Origin: Rhodospirillaceae bacterium
GTDB taxonomy: Bacteria; Pseudomonadota; Alphaproteobacteria; UBA8366
Assembly: GCA_002722095.1 (NCBI GenBank)
Contig: PBKG01000024.1
Location: forward strand, 62,001-126,000
Length of the DNA: 64,000 nucleotides
Direction of reading: 5' to 3'
This document shows positions 1-9,494 of this stretch, in pieces (the first letter of the stretch is position 1; each line of letters begins with the position of its first letter). A program made the translations under genes and the position numbers. The notes under the pieces are model-generated. The model did not search any database. It had not been told where the DNA came from and saw only the letters and a program-made list of their open reading frames with translations.

Positions 1-325
1 ATTTATGCACCGTCGAATCGACGTGACGGGCGATATCGTAGGCTAAGTCCTCACGTACCAAGCCCATCAAGTCATTGCGGGCGTACCGAACGAAATCTTC
101 CGGTCGGTTTTCGTCCCACTGCATGCCCATATAACAGTTGATCGCATAAAGGCCCTGAGCAACCGCGCCACTGCGCTCGATATTCGCTTTTTCAACGGTG
201 ACAATTTTCAGATCACGGCCCCAAAACCGCGATTCATAGGTCGCCCCACAGCCAGCCATACCGCCACCGATGACCAAAACATCAGCATCGACGGTGACTG
301 TTTTTCTTCCCCCAAACAGTCCCAT
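1..325 (-). CDS. aprA: adenylylsulfate reductase alpha subunit, N-terminal part (partial)
   Basis: The first 108 codons are visible; the rest lies beyond the left edge. The product begins MGLFGGRKTVTVDADVLVIGGGMAGCG, with the GxGGMAG dinucleotide-fold motif that binds FAD, followed by the AprA-typical stretch ERSGAVAQGLYAIN. AprA is the flavin subunit that interconverts APS and sulfite plus AMP. Its ATG overlaps the TAA stop of aprB by one base (TAATG), so the two subunits are translationally coupled. With AprM and a neighbouring sat gene the expected direction is sulfite oxidation. The identification is secure; only the truncation limits it. Confidence 0.93.
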   Translation of the reverse strand, partial: MGLFGGRKTVTVDADVLVIGGGMAGCGATYESRFWGRDLKIVTVEKANIERSGAVAQGLYAINCYMGMQWDENRPEDFVRYARNDLMGLVREDLAYDIARHVDSTVHK

Positions 326-789
326 TAAATCACTCCCTGTTTGAGCTGATTGGGTCTCAGTGTCGGCAAGCCACCCTCGACGTTGAGTGCATCCGGTTCG
401 TGCGCGAGATTTTGAGTTTTGTAATCATCCTCGCTCGGCGCATCGTAAGTTTCCGCGGATGGGATCGAGCCCCATTCGGTCGTCCGGATCGGGGAAACGA
501 AATTTTTAACCGTGCCGTCGCGAAACTTAAGCTTCCAGGAAATCGTACCTTTTTCCGGCTCTCTCAGGACACGTACGCTGTGCCCCATCGGGGCGAAGTC
601 CGCATAGCCGCGATCATCAATGGCGTTCTGAGGACATGCCTTTACGCAGGAATAACACTCCCAGCACATATTTGGTTCGATGTTGTATGCGCGTCGATAA
701 GTCTTATCGATGTGCATAATGTCGGACGGGCAAATGTCGACGCAGTGTCCGCAGCCGTCGCAACGGGTCATGTAAACGAAAGTAGGCAT
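325..789 (-). CDS. aprB: adenylylsulfate reductase beta subunit (two [4Fe-4S] ferredoxin)
   Basis: This is a 154-residue iron-sulfur protein. Two cysteine clusters are visible, CDGCGHCVDICP near residues 10-21 and CWECYSCVKACP near residues 42-53, each able to hold a [4Fe-4S] cluster. The C-terminal tail of about 100 residues is the extension by which AprB wraps around AprA. Length and motifs match the family. It lies between aprM and aprA and passes electrons from the AprA flavin toward the membrane partner. The SD-like AGGAG lies about 13 nt before the ATG, which is rather far, so expression may rely on coupling with aprM. Confidence 0.95.
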   Translation of the reverse strand: MPTFVYMTRCDGCGHCVDICPSDIMHIDKTYRRAYNIEPNMCWECYSCVKACPQNAIDDRGYADFAPMGHSVRVLREPEKGTISWKLKFRDGTVKNFVSPIRTTEWGSIPSAETYDAPSEDDYKTQNLAHEPDALNVEGGLPTLRPNQLKQGVI

Positions 790-831
790 AGGGTCCGTTA
801 TCTCCTGTATCGAAGATCAGCGAAGGGCTGA

Positions 832-1617
832 TTAATAATTGTTTGGCTGGCGGCGCGGATTGCCGAGACTGGCGGGTTCATCCGCTGGCGGCGGCAAATT
901 ACTGCGCGATCCGTCCGCTTCCGCAACCCGCTTCTGCAAGGCCGCGGCCGGCTTGAAAAACATGTGGGAAAACTTCGACCATGGTACCGAGCCGAAAAGT
1001 ACGGTCGTCGTGACGAGGTAGAGCCCGAGCGAGAACCCGGCCAAAGCACTACCTTTTGCTTGCAGAAAAGCCCAAATTAGAGCCGTCGTGCAGCTTGCGA
1101 GTAGCGACAAAACGAATAAATCCGCCCGAATGATGCGGAACGGCGAACTGCCTTCTGCTGCCACGTCGACACGGATGAAGAACCAGAACCAGTAACCGCC
1201 GACACAAACCATAGCCGCCCCTAGCCACCAAAGCTGAGGCAGAATCGCTGGGGCGGGCGTCGCAGGTGTCGGATACTGAAACACCATAATTGCCGTCACG
1301 ATCGCGTAAATCGTAAAGCCATACATCCCCAAAAGATGGGCAATACGACGCTTCATATTACAAAACTCGCCGGAAAGGGCGACGTCCACCACGGCAGACT
1401 TAGCGGCCAAACCTACGACCTCGCCCCCGCCAACATCGCGTTCCCCTTTTTCCTTGGACTTGCGCCAATTGGCAAAGAAATACTTCGCACTTCCCTTATG
1501 AAGGATGTCAAACAAGGTCCCAAACGCCACTAGCAGCACCATGATAATGACATAGGTCTGCATCACGGTTGGCGATACCGATGCCGATAGAACAGCAAAG
1601 GGATTGATACTGAACAT
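832..1617 (-). CDS. aprM: AprM-like membrane anchor of adenylylsulfate reductase
   Basis: This is a membrane protein of 261 residues with about five hydrophobic segments (starting near TYVIIMVLLVAFGTLF, then GFTIYAIVTAIMVF, LWWLGAAMVCVGGYWFWFF, LFVLSLLASCTTALIW and LYLVTTTVLFGSV) and an Ala/Pro-rich tail. I chose the ATG at 1617 because GGGAGG stands just upstream; an earlier in-frame start at 1671 lacks such a site. It heads the aprMBA operon. In sulfur oxidisers that lack QmoABC, AprM is thought to connect AprBA to the quinone pool. The call rests on position and topology as much as on similarity. Confidence 0.75.
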   Translation of the reverse strand: MFSINPFAVLSASVSPTVMQTYVIIMVLLVAFGTLFDILHKGSAKYFFANWRKSKEKGERDVGGGEVVGLAAKSAVVDVALSGEFCNMKRRIAHLLGMYGFTIYAIVTAIMVFQYPTPATPAPAILPQLWWLGAAMVCVGGYWFWFFIRVDVAAEGSSPFRIIRADLFVLSLLASCTTALIWAFLQAKGSALAGFSLGLYLVTTTVLFGSVPWSKFSHMFFKPAAALQKRVAEADGSRSNLPPPADEPASLGNPRRQPNNY

Positions 1618-2071
1618 TAAGCCTCCCTCATATTGGCCAAGCCTCAATAAACGGCCAACGACGATCCACACATGCGGGCCTACGAAACGAACGCCAAATC
1701 TGCCGTGCCAAATGCAAATCCATGGCGCGGCTTAAATTGACGACTTGTCGCTGCCCTTGGGATTTCCCCGAAACACCTCACAGGGGACATCACCGAGCGA
1801 ATCGTCGTATTGGCTGATAACCTACACCAACGTCGCCTGAGATTACAAAACTTATATGAATTCCAAATTTAAAAAAAAATCACCAGCTTTGCGTGACTTA
1901 CGCACATTCTGACGGCAATTGACGGAACTTTAAGTCCCCGAATAATCGGAAATTCTACTTCAAGCAATGTTCTTGAGCAGAAGCCTTTGCGAGCGGACAC
2001 GTCAAACATCTGGCCACCTAGGCAGATGCTTTGCTAGAAGAAGCGCACAATCTCAGATTAGGGGAAAATCG
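1618..2071. other. divergent promoter region between aprM and sat
   Basis: This non-coding stretch of 454 bases separates the leftward aprMBA operon from the rightward sat gene. It is AT-rich in its middle (runs of T and A around 1855-1880) compared with its neighbours, as expected of a bidirectional promoter. I found no further gene in it. Confidence 0.6.
1919..1946 (+). promoter_or_regulatory. candidate sigma70 promoter for sat
   Basis: TTGACG at 1919-1924 matches the -35 consensus at five of six positions. After a 16-base spacer, AATAAT at 1941-1946 matches the -10 consensus at five of six. Transcription would start near 1953, leaving a leader of about 120 bases before the sat ATG. This is prediction by eye only. 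Confidence 0.4.
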
Positions 2072-3244
2072 ATGGCGAATCTCGTTCCGCCCCATGGAGG
2101 GGGCGAATTGAAAGCACTTTTGCTGCCCGAAGCCGACCGGGCCAGCGCCGCGCAACGTGCCGAAACACTAAAGAAAGTGCCAATGACCAGCCGCGAGGCC
2201 TCAGACGTGCTGATGTTCGCGATGGGAGCCTATACACCACTCGACGGATTTATGAACGAAGACGATTGGCGCGGCACCTGCGGCGAGATGAAACTCGCCA
2301 ACGGTATCTTCTGGCCTATTCCAGTCACACTTTCAGCGGATCAAGTACTTGCGGAATCGATAGAAGATGGCGAGGAAGTGGCGCTGGTCGAAGAGGAGTC
2401 CGGAGACGTCATGGCGCTTATGACCGTGACGCAAAAATATACCATCGATCGATCCTTTGAATGCGAAAACGTGTTCGCCACCACCGATGAGGATCACCCG
2501 GGCGTCGCCAAGGTCATGCAACAGCGCGATATCAACCTGGCCGGTCCAATCTCCGTGTTTAACGAGGGCGAATTCCCAACGCTTTATAAAGACCTTTACC
2601 TACGTCCTTCCGAGTCCCGTGCGCTTTTCGAAGAACTTGGCTGGTCCAAGGTAACCGCTTTTCAGACGCGCAATCCGATGCACCGCAGCCACGAGCATCT
2701 CGTGAAAATCGCGATCGAGGTAACCGACGGTGTTTTCATTCATCAGGTGCTCGGGAAATTAAAAGAAGGCGACATTCCCGCCGACACACGAACGAAAGCG
2801 ATTGCCGCAATGATCGACAACTATTTCGTCGATGGCACCGCTGTCCAAGCTGGATATCCGATTGAAATGCGATACGCCGGCCCTCGCGAAGCACTTTTTC
2901 ACGCCTTAATTCGTCAGAATTTTGGCTGCGCCTACCTGGTCGTCGGGCGCGATCATGCGGGCGTTGGCGACTATTACGGACCATTCGATGCACAGCATGT
3001 ATTCGACACCCTTTGGGATGGCGCACTCGAAACTCAGCCTCTCAAAATCGATATCACCTTCTATTGCAAGAAATGCTACGGCATGGCGACTGGGAAAACC
3101 TGCCCCCATGGCCCGGAGGACCGGATCAATATCTCGGGGACAATGCAGCGAGAGATGCTAACCAAAGGTGAAGACATTCCGACGGAGTTCAGCCGCCCCG
3201 AAGTGGTCAAAATACTGCAAGATTATTATGCGTCTTTGAAATAG
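2072..3244 (+). CDS. sat: sulfate adenylyltransferase (ATP sulfurylase)
   Basis: This 390-residue enzyme interconverts sulfate plus ATP with APS plus pyrophosphate. The signature motifs QTRNPMHRSHE (near residue 198) and GRDHAGVGDYYGPF (near residue 292) are intact, and the length fits the monofunctional homo-oligomeric Sat of sulfur oxidisers and reducers. A C-terminal CKKCYG...CPH segment may bind zinc. The ATG at 2072 is preferred over one at 1967 because AGGGG precedes it at normal spacing and the extra N-terminal residues look non-conserved. Divergent linkage to aprMBA points to use in the direction of ATP formation from APS and pyrophosphate. Confidence 0.95.
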   Translation: MANLVPPHGGGELKALLLPEADRASAAQRAETLKKVPMTSREASDVLMFAMGAYTPLDGFMNEDDWRGTCGEMKLANGIFWPIPVTLSADQVLAESIEDGEEVALVEEESGDVMALMTVTQKYTIDRSFECENVFATTDEDHPGVAKVMQQRDINLAGPISVFNEGEFPTLYKDLYLRPSESRALFEELGWSKVTAFQTRNPMHRSHEHLVKIAIEVTDGVFIHQVLGKLKEGDIPADTRTKAIAAMIDNYFVDGTAVQAGYPIEMRYAGPREALFHALIRQNFGCAYLVVGRDHAGVGDYYGPFDAQHVFDTLWDGALETQPLKIDITFYCKKCYGMATGKTCPHGPEDRINISGTMQREMLTKGEDIPTEFSRPEVVKILQDYYASLK

Positions 3245-3287
3245 GCGGCGTATCGAAATGGACGCGCATTCGCCGCGAGGGGACGGC

Positions 3288-4100
3288 ATGATCGTCACGC
3301 AAATATCGGACGTGCATTTGCGCGACGACGGCCTGCCGTTGAAACAAAAGATCGATACGGAAGCCGCACTCGAAGCGGCGATCGATCACATAAACGGTTG
3401 GGAAGTGCCGCCGGATGCCGTGTTGGCGACCGGTGACCTGGTACAAAAGGCGAAGCATCAAAACTACGCAAATATTCGCCGCAAGCTCGACAGGCTTTGC
3501 GCGCCGTACTTTGTCATACCCGGCAATCACGACGACCGCGCACTGATGCGTGAAACGTTTGCGGACCATGACTATATCCCGCCAGATGGTGAATTCATCC
3601 AGTACGTCGTTGAAGGCGAACCGCTCCGCCTCATCGGACTCGATACGATGATCCCCGGCGAAAACGGCGGCGAAACCTGCGCCAACCGTTGCCAATGGCT
3701 CGACGACCGCCTTGCGGAAAAACCCGATCAGCCAACGCTGATTTTCATGCATCACCCGCCGTTCCCTACCGGCGTCGATTTTCTCGACCGCCATAAATTT
3801 AAAAAGGCGGACCGGCTGAAATCTGTTATCGAAAAACACGATCAAGTGGTCTGGATCACCTGTGGGCATCTGCACCGCCAACTGCAGGTTCGCTGGGCCG
3901 GCACGGTTGCAGCCATTTCGCCGAGCGTCGCCTTCCAACTACCCATGGCCTTGCAGGAAGGAGCGTCGAAAGGATTCAGCCTCGAGCCAGCAGGGTGCCC
4001 GGTCTATATCTGGAAACCGGAAACCGGCCTCGTCTCCCATATGAGCCTAATAGGTGAATTTGGCGGACTGCATCCGTTTGTGCGAGATCCGATCGTCTAG
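3288..4100 (+). CDS. metallophosphoesterase, CpdA-like cyclic nucleotide phosphodiesterase family
   Basis: This 270-residue protein has the full calcineurin-type metal-binding set: DVHL near the N-terminus, GDLVQK, GNHDDR, MHHPP and GHLHRQ. The order and spacing match class III cAMP phosphodiesterases (CpdA) and related enzymes. The ATG at 3288 is chosen because GAGGGG lies eight bases upstream; an in-frame ATG at 3258 has no good site. It follows sat by 43 bases and may be co-transcribed, although no functional link is evident. Substrate is uncertain: cAMP, another phosphodiester or a nucleotide. Confidence 0.8.
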   Translation: MIVTQISDVHLRDDGLPLKQKIDTEAALEAAIDHINGWEVPPDAVLATGDLVQKAKHQNYANIRRKLDRLCAPYFVIPGNHDDRALMRETFADHDYIPPDGEFIQYVVEGEPLRLIGLDTMIPGENGGETCANRCQWLDDRLAEKPDQPTLIFMHHPPFPTGVDFLDRHKFKKADRLKSVIEKHDQVVWITCGHLHRQLQVRWAGTVAAISPSVAFQLPMALQEGASKGFSLEPAGCPVYIWKPETGLVSHMSLIGEFGGLHPFVRDPIV

Positions 4101-4114
4101 GGGCCATTGGCCCC
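4100..4114. terminator. small GC-rich hairpin between convergent genes
   Basis: GGGGCC-ATT-GGCCCC forms a perfect six-pair stem just after the phosphodiesterase stop and before the end of the convergent luxR-type gene. There is no T-run of note on either side, so it is at best a weak or factor-dependent terminator. Confidence 0.35.
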
Positions 4115-4158
4115 TTAAGCCGAAAACGCGAATCGCCAGCTAACAGCATTCAGCCTTT

Positions 4159-5226
4159 TCAGCCAAATAATCGCGGTACGGACAACAGCCTGCGCATGAA
4201 ATCCGATTGCCCGGTTGTTCCGGTCTTACGAAAAATGTGTCTCAAATGGGTTTTCACGGTGTTGGGTGAAATATTCAAAACATCCGGCAAATCCTTAGCA
4301 CCAATGCCTTGGGCCAGATGGGATGCGAGACGAGCTTCTCCTGCGGTCAAACCGAAAACCTCTGTCAACACGGCCGGGTCAATTTTCGGGGTGAGTTCCG
4401 GGTCGAAAATCAAAGCAAGTAGAACCGACTCTTCTAGGCTGTCAGGGTTAGTGACAGACTGGTCCGCAAACAGGAGAATCACCAATGAACCCGCGTCCGC
4501 AGTCTCACTTATTGTGACAGTTTCGAACGATCCATCGGACGCCTGTTTGGCAGCAACAATAGCCTGTTTGAGGGATTTCGAATCTTCCTGTGCCAAGGCA
4601 AAGAGCTGCCCGTTTCGTACGTATAACCCATTGGCCGTGTTGAGGATGGAATTGGCGGCTCTGTTCTCAGAGAGTATCCGCCCCGCAGAATCGACAAAGA
4701 GTACGCCGTAGGGTGCACCATCGAGCAATTGCACGGCACAATCATTCAAAATGGACAGGCGATTTAGCCGGCTCTGAAGTTCGAACGCTTCACGGATGGT
4801 CAGGCTCAGCTGTCCAAGCAGATCCTCGTCACAACTCGCGCCACCACCGAGCCCTACCATCAGGGCGGCCGACCGCTCTGGCAAACTAAATGTGCCGAGC
4901 ACGAATTGCGGGGCGTCGCCATCGGAAGTATCAGCCTCGGCAGATACCCGACCCCATCCCGACGCCCGACCCGCCTCGATACCGACTTCATCGACCCGTG
5001 CGATTTCATTCGGCCTCGTATCGAATGACAACCGCACCACATTTCGCGAAGCATCACCATCCCGGGCATCATCATTTTCGAGCGATTCCGCTTCAACCAA
5101 TTGAGTCGCGATCCACATCTCGTGTGGAGACAATATCTCATCGAGTTGGGTCAGAAAGTTGGCCCAGCCATTGCTGTTTGCCGATGCCCTCGCGATTTTC
5201 GGAAAAATACTGACGAGTGCGTCCAT
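4159..5226 (-). CDS. LuxR-family transcriptional regulator with PAS-like sensor region
   Basis: This 355-residue protein ends in a LuxR-type helix-turn-helix: LTAGEARLASHLAQGIGAKD followed by LNISPNTVKTHLRHIFRKTG, which contains the recognition helix. The central part (VLFVDSAGRILSENRAANSIL) reads like a PAS fold. The N-terminal 150 residues show no known domain. It is the last gene of the leftward secretion unit, six bases downstream of the hlyD stop, so it probably controls that unit or another surface trait. There is no autoinducer-binding domain and no phospho-acceptor receiver domain, so the signal is unknown. Confidence 0.8.
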   Translation of the reverse strand: MDALVSIFPKIARASANSNGWANFLTQLDEILSPHEMWIATQLVEAESLENDDARDGDASRNVVRLSFDTRPNEIARVDEVGIEAGRASGWGRVSAEADTSDGDAPQFVLGTFSLPERSAALMVGLGGGASCDEDLLGQLSLTIREAFELQSRLNRLSILNDCAVQLLDGAPYGVLFVDSAGRILSENRAANSILNTANGLYVRNGQLFALAQEDSKSLKQAIVAAKQASDGSFETVTISETADAGSLVILLFADQSVTNPDSLEESVLLALIFDPELTPKIDPAVLTEVFGLTAGEARLASHLAQGIGAKDLPDVLNISPNTVKTHLRHIFRKTGTTGQSDFMRRLLSVPRLFG

Positions 5227-5231
5227 TACGC

Positions 5232-6554
5232 CTAGGCCTCTCGCAACGCCTTGCCTTTAGCTCGCAGCAGCGGTTTCAGAAGATATTCGAGGATGGTCCG
5301 CTTACCGGTAATGATGTCCACCTCAGCAGTCATGCCAGGAATAATCGGCAACTGGTTCCCCGTTTTATCGGTCAAGGTCTGATTCTTCGTGCGTACCCGG
5401 ATGAGATAGAAACTATTGCCTTCGTCATCGACGATGGTGTCGGCGCTAATATGTTCCAGCTTGGCGTCCATGGTGCCGTAAACCGTATAGTCGTAGGCCG
5501 TAATCTTGACCTTTGCGTTCTGGCCCGGATGCACGAAGGCGATGTCCTGTGGACGAATTTTAGCCTCAATCAAAAGAGAGTCATCCAACGGCACGATCTC
5601 GACCAGATCTTGACCCGGCTTAATCACGCCCCCAATCGTGTTGACGTTAACGCGCTTGACGGTGCCGGTCACTGGCGCACGCACGTCTGTACGACGAACC
5701 CGATCGCCCTTGCCTTCCAATCCTTGTTTGGTCGCGTTGGCCTTCGCACGCGTTTCGTTGAGCTCCTTTAACGCGCGAGCGCGAAAGGTTTCCCGGGTAC
5801 GCAAAATCTCACCGGAAACTTCATTTACCGCGGCCAACGCACGCGGCTGTCGTTTTTCGGAGACCGCCAGATCCCCCTGCAGATCGTTGATTTGCCGTTT
5901 AAGCCGCAACAGCTTGACCCGTGAAGCCGTACCGCGAGCCACCTGTTGCGCAATAAAGCGCAATTCCTCGCGCGCCAATTTGAGGCTGCCTCCCAACTGG
6001 TTAATACGCGAGACCAGCTCGATGAGCTCCTGTTTTTTCTGTTCTTTTTTCTGTGTCAGAACCGCAATCGACGCCTTCAGCTCACTTTGCCGGGCTTGGA
6101 ACAGGTCGTACTCGCTATTAACACCGTCGGGATATTCTTTGCGCAACGCGTCCGGAAACACCGGTTCTTTGCCGCCCGCCTCCGCGGTCAGGCGTGCAAT
6201 GGCCGCAAGCAATCCGGCGTAACTGGCTTTTCCTTCGCGGAAACTTGCACCCACCAGCGTGTCGTCGAGCCGAACGATAAGCTGTCCCTTTTCGACTCTC
6301 GCTCCTTCACGCACGAGTATTTCGGCAAGTATCCCGCCTTCCAAATTTTGCACGATTTGAATTTGCTTCGACGGAATTACTTGGCCGGTACCCGCCGTGA
6401 CCTGCTCGATCTCTGCCTGACTCGTCCAAACGACCGCCCAAACGAGAAACAACACCACTCCCAGCAATAAGAAATTCGCGAGCAACCTTGGCGGCTTTTT
6501 CATCGCCACATCCAAATCCGACATAAAGTCGATATCTCGGGATTTTGAATTCAT
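5232..6554 (-). CDS. HlyD-family periplasmic adaptor of type I secretion
   Basis: This 440-residue membrane fusion protein has one N-terminal membrane helix (LLANFLLLGVVLFLVWAVVW), a split biotinyl/lipoyl domain (IQIVQNLEGGILAEILVREG ... VRAPVTGTVKRV), long charged coiled-coil segments between them, and a C-terminal beta-barrel ending in PGMTAEVDIITGKRTILEYL, the usual HlyD/PrsE signature. It would bridge the ABC exporter and an outer-membrane TolC-type channel, which is not encoded here. It starts seven bases after the exporter gene and clearly shares its operon. Confidence 0.93.
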   Translation of the reverse strand: MNSKSRDIDFMSDLDVAMKKPPRLLANFLLLGVVLFLVWAVVWTSQAEIEQVTAGTGQVIPSKQIQIVQNLEGGILAEILVREGARVEKGQLIVRLDDTLVGASFREGKASYAGLLAAIARLTAEAGGKEPVFPDALRKEYPDGVNSEYDLFQARQSELKASIAVLTQKKEQKKQELIELVSRINQLGGSLKLAREELRFIAQQVARGTASRVKLLRLKRQINDLQGDLAVSEKRQPRALAAVNEVSGEILRTRETFRARALKELNETRAKANATKQGLEGKGDRVRRTDVRAPVTGTVKRVNVNTIGGVIKPGQDLVEIVPLDDSLLIEAKIRPQDIAFVHPGQNAKVKITAYDYTVYGTMDAKLEHISADTIVDDEGNSFYLIRVRTKNQTLTDKTGNQLPIIPGMTAEVDIITGKRTILEYLLKPLLRAKGKALREA

Positions 6555-6561
6555 CGCTCAC

Positions 6562-8814
6562 CTAATCCTTGGCCGATCCATCGGGATTTGAGAGTCGGCC
6601 TGCGGTCAATGCCTCCATGATAACCGCCTTCGGGCCATCGGCGACCACCTGTCCCTTTTCGAATACAATTAGACGCTCGGCTAGGCTGAGTGTGGAAGCG
6701 CGATGACTGACGAGGATAAGTGTCGCGTTGTCGACGGTTTCAGGCAAATTCTTGATTAGAAATGCCTCCGTATTCGTATCTGTCGAACTGGTCGGTTCGT
6801 CGAGAATAAGAATTTTCGGCTTCCGCAAAATTGCGCGCGCCACCGAGATGAGTTGTTTTTGCCCGCCCGAAAGCCCATCACCGCGTTCGCCTACCGGTAG
6901 ATCGAATCCGAGCGGGTGGTCATTCAAGAACCGGTCGAGGCCAACCCTTCGCGCTGCTTCTATGATGCGCTCATCGTCCGCCTGTGGATCGGATATGGCA
7001 ATGTTTTCCCGCACCGTTCCGCGGAACAAAAACACATCCTGCGGCACATAGCCGATTTGACTCCTGAGATCGGTCGGCTCGATTTGTTGGTTATCGGTAC
7101 CGCCGATCGTCACCGTGCCCGTGGACGGCGCGTATAGTCCGGTTAGGAGTTTGATCAGTGTGGTCTTACCACAACCGACCCGACCGACAATTCCAACTCG
7201 CTCACCTTCGGAAATTCGCAAGCTGACATCTTGCAACACCGGATAGTCGGTCTCCGGATAGGAGAAGCTCACCTTGTCGAGAACAATCTCCCCATTCAGG
7301 TTTGGCCGCTGCACAAAGGTTCGGTCGGCGGGCCGGTCGACCGGCTTCTTCATCAAGCTGTCGATTGATTCGAGTGCGGTGCGGGCATGATGGAAACGCG
7401 TCATCAAATGCGATACCTGCGACATCGGTGCAATCGCTCGGCCAGTCAGAATCACTGCGGCAATCAGGCCACCGGCGGAAACGGTGCCGTCCTGGACCAG
7501 ATATACGCCGGCGATCACCACAACCACAGTGGCAACTTGTTGCACGAGGAGAATTGTGTGCACCGAAAGATTGGTTACGAAACGGTTTTGCTGAGCGGAT
7601 TCCGCTGTCAGGCCCACGAGATTTTCCCACAGCGCCCTCATTCGGCCCGCCGCGCCGACAGTCTTTATCGTCTCAAGTCCGTTGATTGATTCTACGAGCA
7701 CTCCATGACGATGCTCGTTCTGCAACAGTGCCCGCTCGGCAACCTTTGCCAGCGGCAACTGGACGAATAGCCCCATAAACAAAACGATGAGAACCGCCAT
7801 CAGGACTAGGGCCCCAAGCTGCCAGCTGATGAGTGCAATGACGCCAACGAAAATTAACGCGAACGGCAAATCGATGAAGGCTGCGAGCGTGGCGGAGGTG
7901 AAGAAATCGCGCACGCTCTCGAACTCGCGCATAGTGCTGGCGGTCGATCCGGATGAGGCGGGACGATGTTCGAGACGCATATCCAGCAGGTGGTCGAATA
8001 TTCTGCACGCGATCATCACATCTGCGCGCTTCCCCGCGTGATCGATGAAAACGGCACGAACGTTCCGTAACAAAAAATCGAACAGAAACACCGTAACGAC
8101 GCCGGCTGCCAACACCCAACCGGTTTCCACCGCGTCGTTTGGCAACACCCGGTCATAGACGTTCATTACGAACAGTGGACTTGCAATGGCGAAACTGTTG
8201 ATCAGCACTGCCGCAAGAACGACCTGACTGTAGGTCCACCAGCTCTCTCGAATTGTTGCCCAGAACCATGCTTTGGGCGAATTGCTGGCCACTGCCTGAC
8301 TGTGAGAGCCGAGTTCCGCAATCGGTTTGACATATATGGCATGGCCCGAATGGAGCGCCTCCAGCTTTTCTCGGTCGATAGTTTGATCGGGATTTTTCTC
8401 TCCGGGGAAATAAATGGAAAATTCTGTCGAGGTTTTGCGTTCGATTAGGACACACGCCCTTTCGTTATCCAGTATCAAAACCACCGGTAAAACTTCGTCG
8501 GGAATTTCGTCTATTGACCGTTCGAGCGCTTCGGACTTGAAACCCTGCCGACCTGCGGCCCGAATAAACATGGTTGGAAACATAATGCCGCCATGCATCG
8601 GCAAACCGGCGCACAGCACTGACGCCGATCGAGGTCTACCGTGGTGACGACAAAGAAACACTAGGCTATCGAGTAAAAAATCCGCCTTTGGCGATCGGCG
8701 GCCCGATTTTCGTTGACCGGCCGCCGGTTTCGCCCCGGCTTGCCAAATCGAAGCGATTTTCCCTAAGAGGGAGGTAGAAACAGGCTCTTGTTTTCCACGC
8801 GTGCCGGTCGCCAA
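6562..8814 (-). CDS. type I secretion ABC exporter (permease-ATPase)
   Basis: This 750-residue protein has three parts. The N-terminal 150 residues resemble the catalytically dead C39-peptidase-like domain of RTX exporters; I see no peptidase cysteine-histidine pair in good context. A six-helix membrane domain follows (for example VVLAAVLINSFAIASPLFVM). The ATPase domain carries Walker A GRVGCGKTT, signature LSGGQKQ, Walker B ILILDEPTS and H-loop LVSHRAS. The start codon is TTG, because no ATG precedes the conserved region. Such exporters (LapB/HlyB type) move unfolded substrates with C-terminal signals. The adjacent small proteins are the obvious candidate cargo. Confidence 0.93.
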   Translation of the reverse strand: MATGTRGKQEPVSTSLLGKIASIWQAGAKPAAGQRKSGRRSPKADFLLDSLVFLCRHHGRPRSASVLCAGLPMHGGIMFPTMFIRAAGRQGFKSEALERSIDEIPDEVLPVVLILDNERACVLIERKTSTEFSIYFPGEKNPDQTIDREKLEALHSGHAIYVKPIAELGSHSQAVASNSPKAWFWATIRESWWTYSQVVLAAVLINSFAIASPLFVMNVYDRVLPNDAVETGWVLAAGVVTVFLFDFLLRNVRAVFIDHAGKRADVMIACRIFDHLLDMRLEHRPASSGSTASTMREFESVRDFFTSATLAAFIDLPFALIFVGVIALISWQLGALVLMAVLIVLFMGLFVQLPLAKVAERALLQNEHRHGVLVESINGLETIKTVGAAGRMRALWENLVGLTAESAQQNRFVTNLSVHTILLVQQVATVVVVIAGVYLVQDGTVSAGGLIAAVILTGRAIAPMSQVSHLMTRFHHARTALESIDSLMKKPVDRPADRTFVQRPNLNGEIVLDKVSFSYPETDYPVLQDVSLRISEGERVGIVGRVGCGKTTLIKLLTGLYAPSTGTVTIGGTDNQQIEPTDLRSQIGYVPQDVFLFRGTVRENIAISDPQADDERIIEAARRVGLDRFLNDHPLGFDLPVGERGDGLSGGQKQLISVARAILRKPKILILDEPTSSTDTNTEAFLIKNLPETVDNATLILVSHRASTLSLAERLIVFEKGQVVADGPKAVIMEALTAGRLSNPDGSAKD

Positions 8815-8941
8815 GGCAAATCCCCTAGAATCGCACTGCCAAAGGCACGCAGCTTACCGCTAAGCGCTTAAAATGTCTCGATTTGGAATTCTGTGTCTAT
8901 GCGGGAGCCGTGCATGTCGCGCACGCAAAATTGCCGGAACT

Positions 8942-9439
8942 TTAAACCAGAAATTCGAACATAACGATGTTCGGCTCGATCACTGTTTCCGCACCGGCCC
9001 CATCGCCCAGTACCGACGATCCACCGTCGATTTTTGCCTCACTGCCGATTACAGCTGGCGCCGACCTCTCTTCTCCGCCGTATGATCCGGCCGAACCATC
9101 GAGTGGAAATGTCTGATCGATCAAACCTTCCAGCCCAGCGGTCGCTGGCATTTCCGGAGCCGATGCCATTTCCGCAGACGCAAAGGTGTCGGGTAGTGGG
9201 ACCCCTGTGTCCAGCCAGGGGGACTGATCGGACATTTCTAAATTGGCAAACGATGTCCATTCGCTGACGGCGCCGGGCAGTGCGGTCGCCATATCCGGCG
9301 CCGCAACCGCTCCGACTTTTGCCTCGCTGATCGGCGTGCCGGCAGCATCAAGCCAACCGGCGGTCGCCTCACCATCCTCGCCAAAGGCAAGTTCCAGTGT
9401 AACAGCGTGCTTTTGGTCAGTTATAGAGAACCAATCCAT
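8942..9439 (-). CDS. small acidic protein, possible type I secretion cargo
   Basis: I do not recognise this 165-residue protein. It is acidic, rich in Ala, Gly, Ser, Asp and Glu, has no signal peptide, membrane helix, cysteine or RTX nonapeptide, and looks largely unstructured after residue 45. It ends IVMFEFLV. An acidic residue followed by three hydrophobic residues at the very C-terminus recalls the end of Serratia/Erwinia metalloprotease secretion signals. It lies 127 bases upstream of the exporter gene on the same strand. The cargo role is inferred from this ending and from position. Confidence 0.55.
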   Translation of the reverse strand: MDWFSITDQKHAVTLELAFGEDGEATAGWLDAAGTPISEAKVGAVAAPDMATALPGAVSEWTSFANLEMSDQSPWLDTGVPLPDTFASAEMASAPEMPATAGLEGLIDQTFPLDGSAGSYGGEERSAPAVIGSEAKIDGGSSVLGDGAGAETVIEPNIVMFEFLV

Positions 9440-9494
9440 CGCTTCGCTCTACTGACAACAATAGATATTTAGGCCTGAAAGCGGCCGGCCAAAC

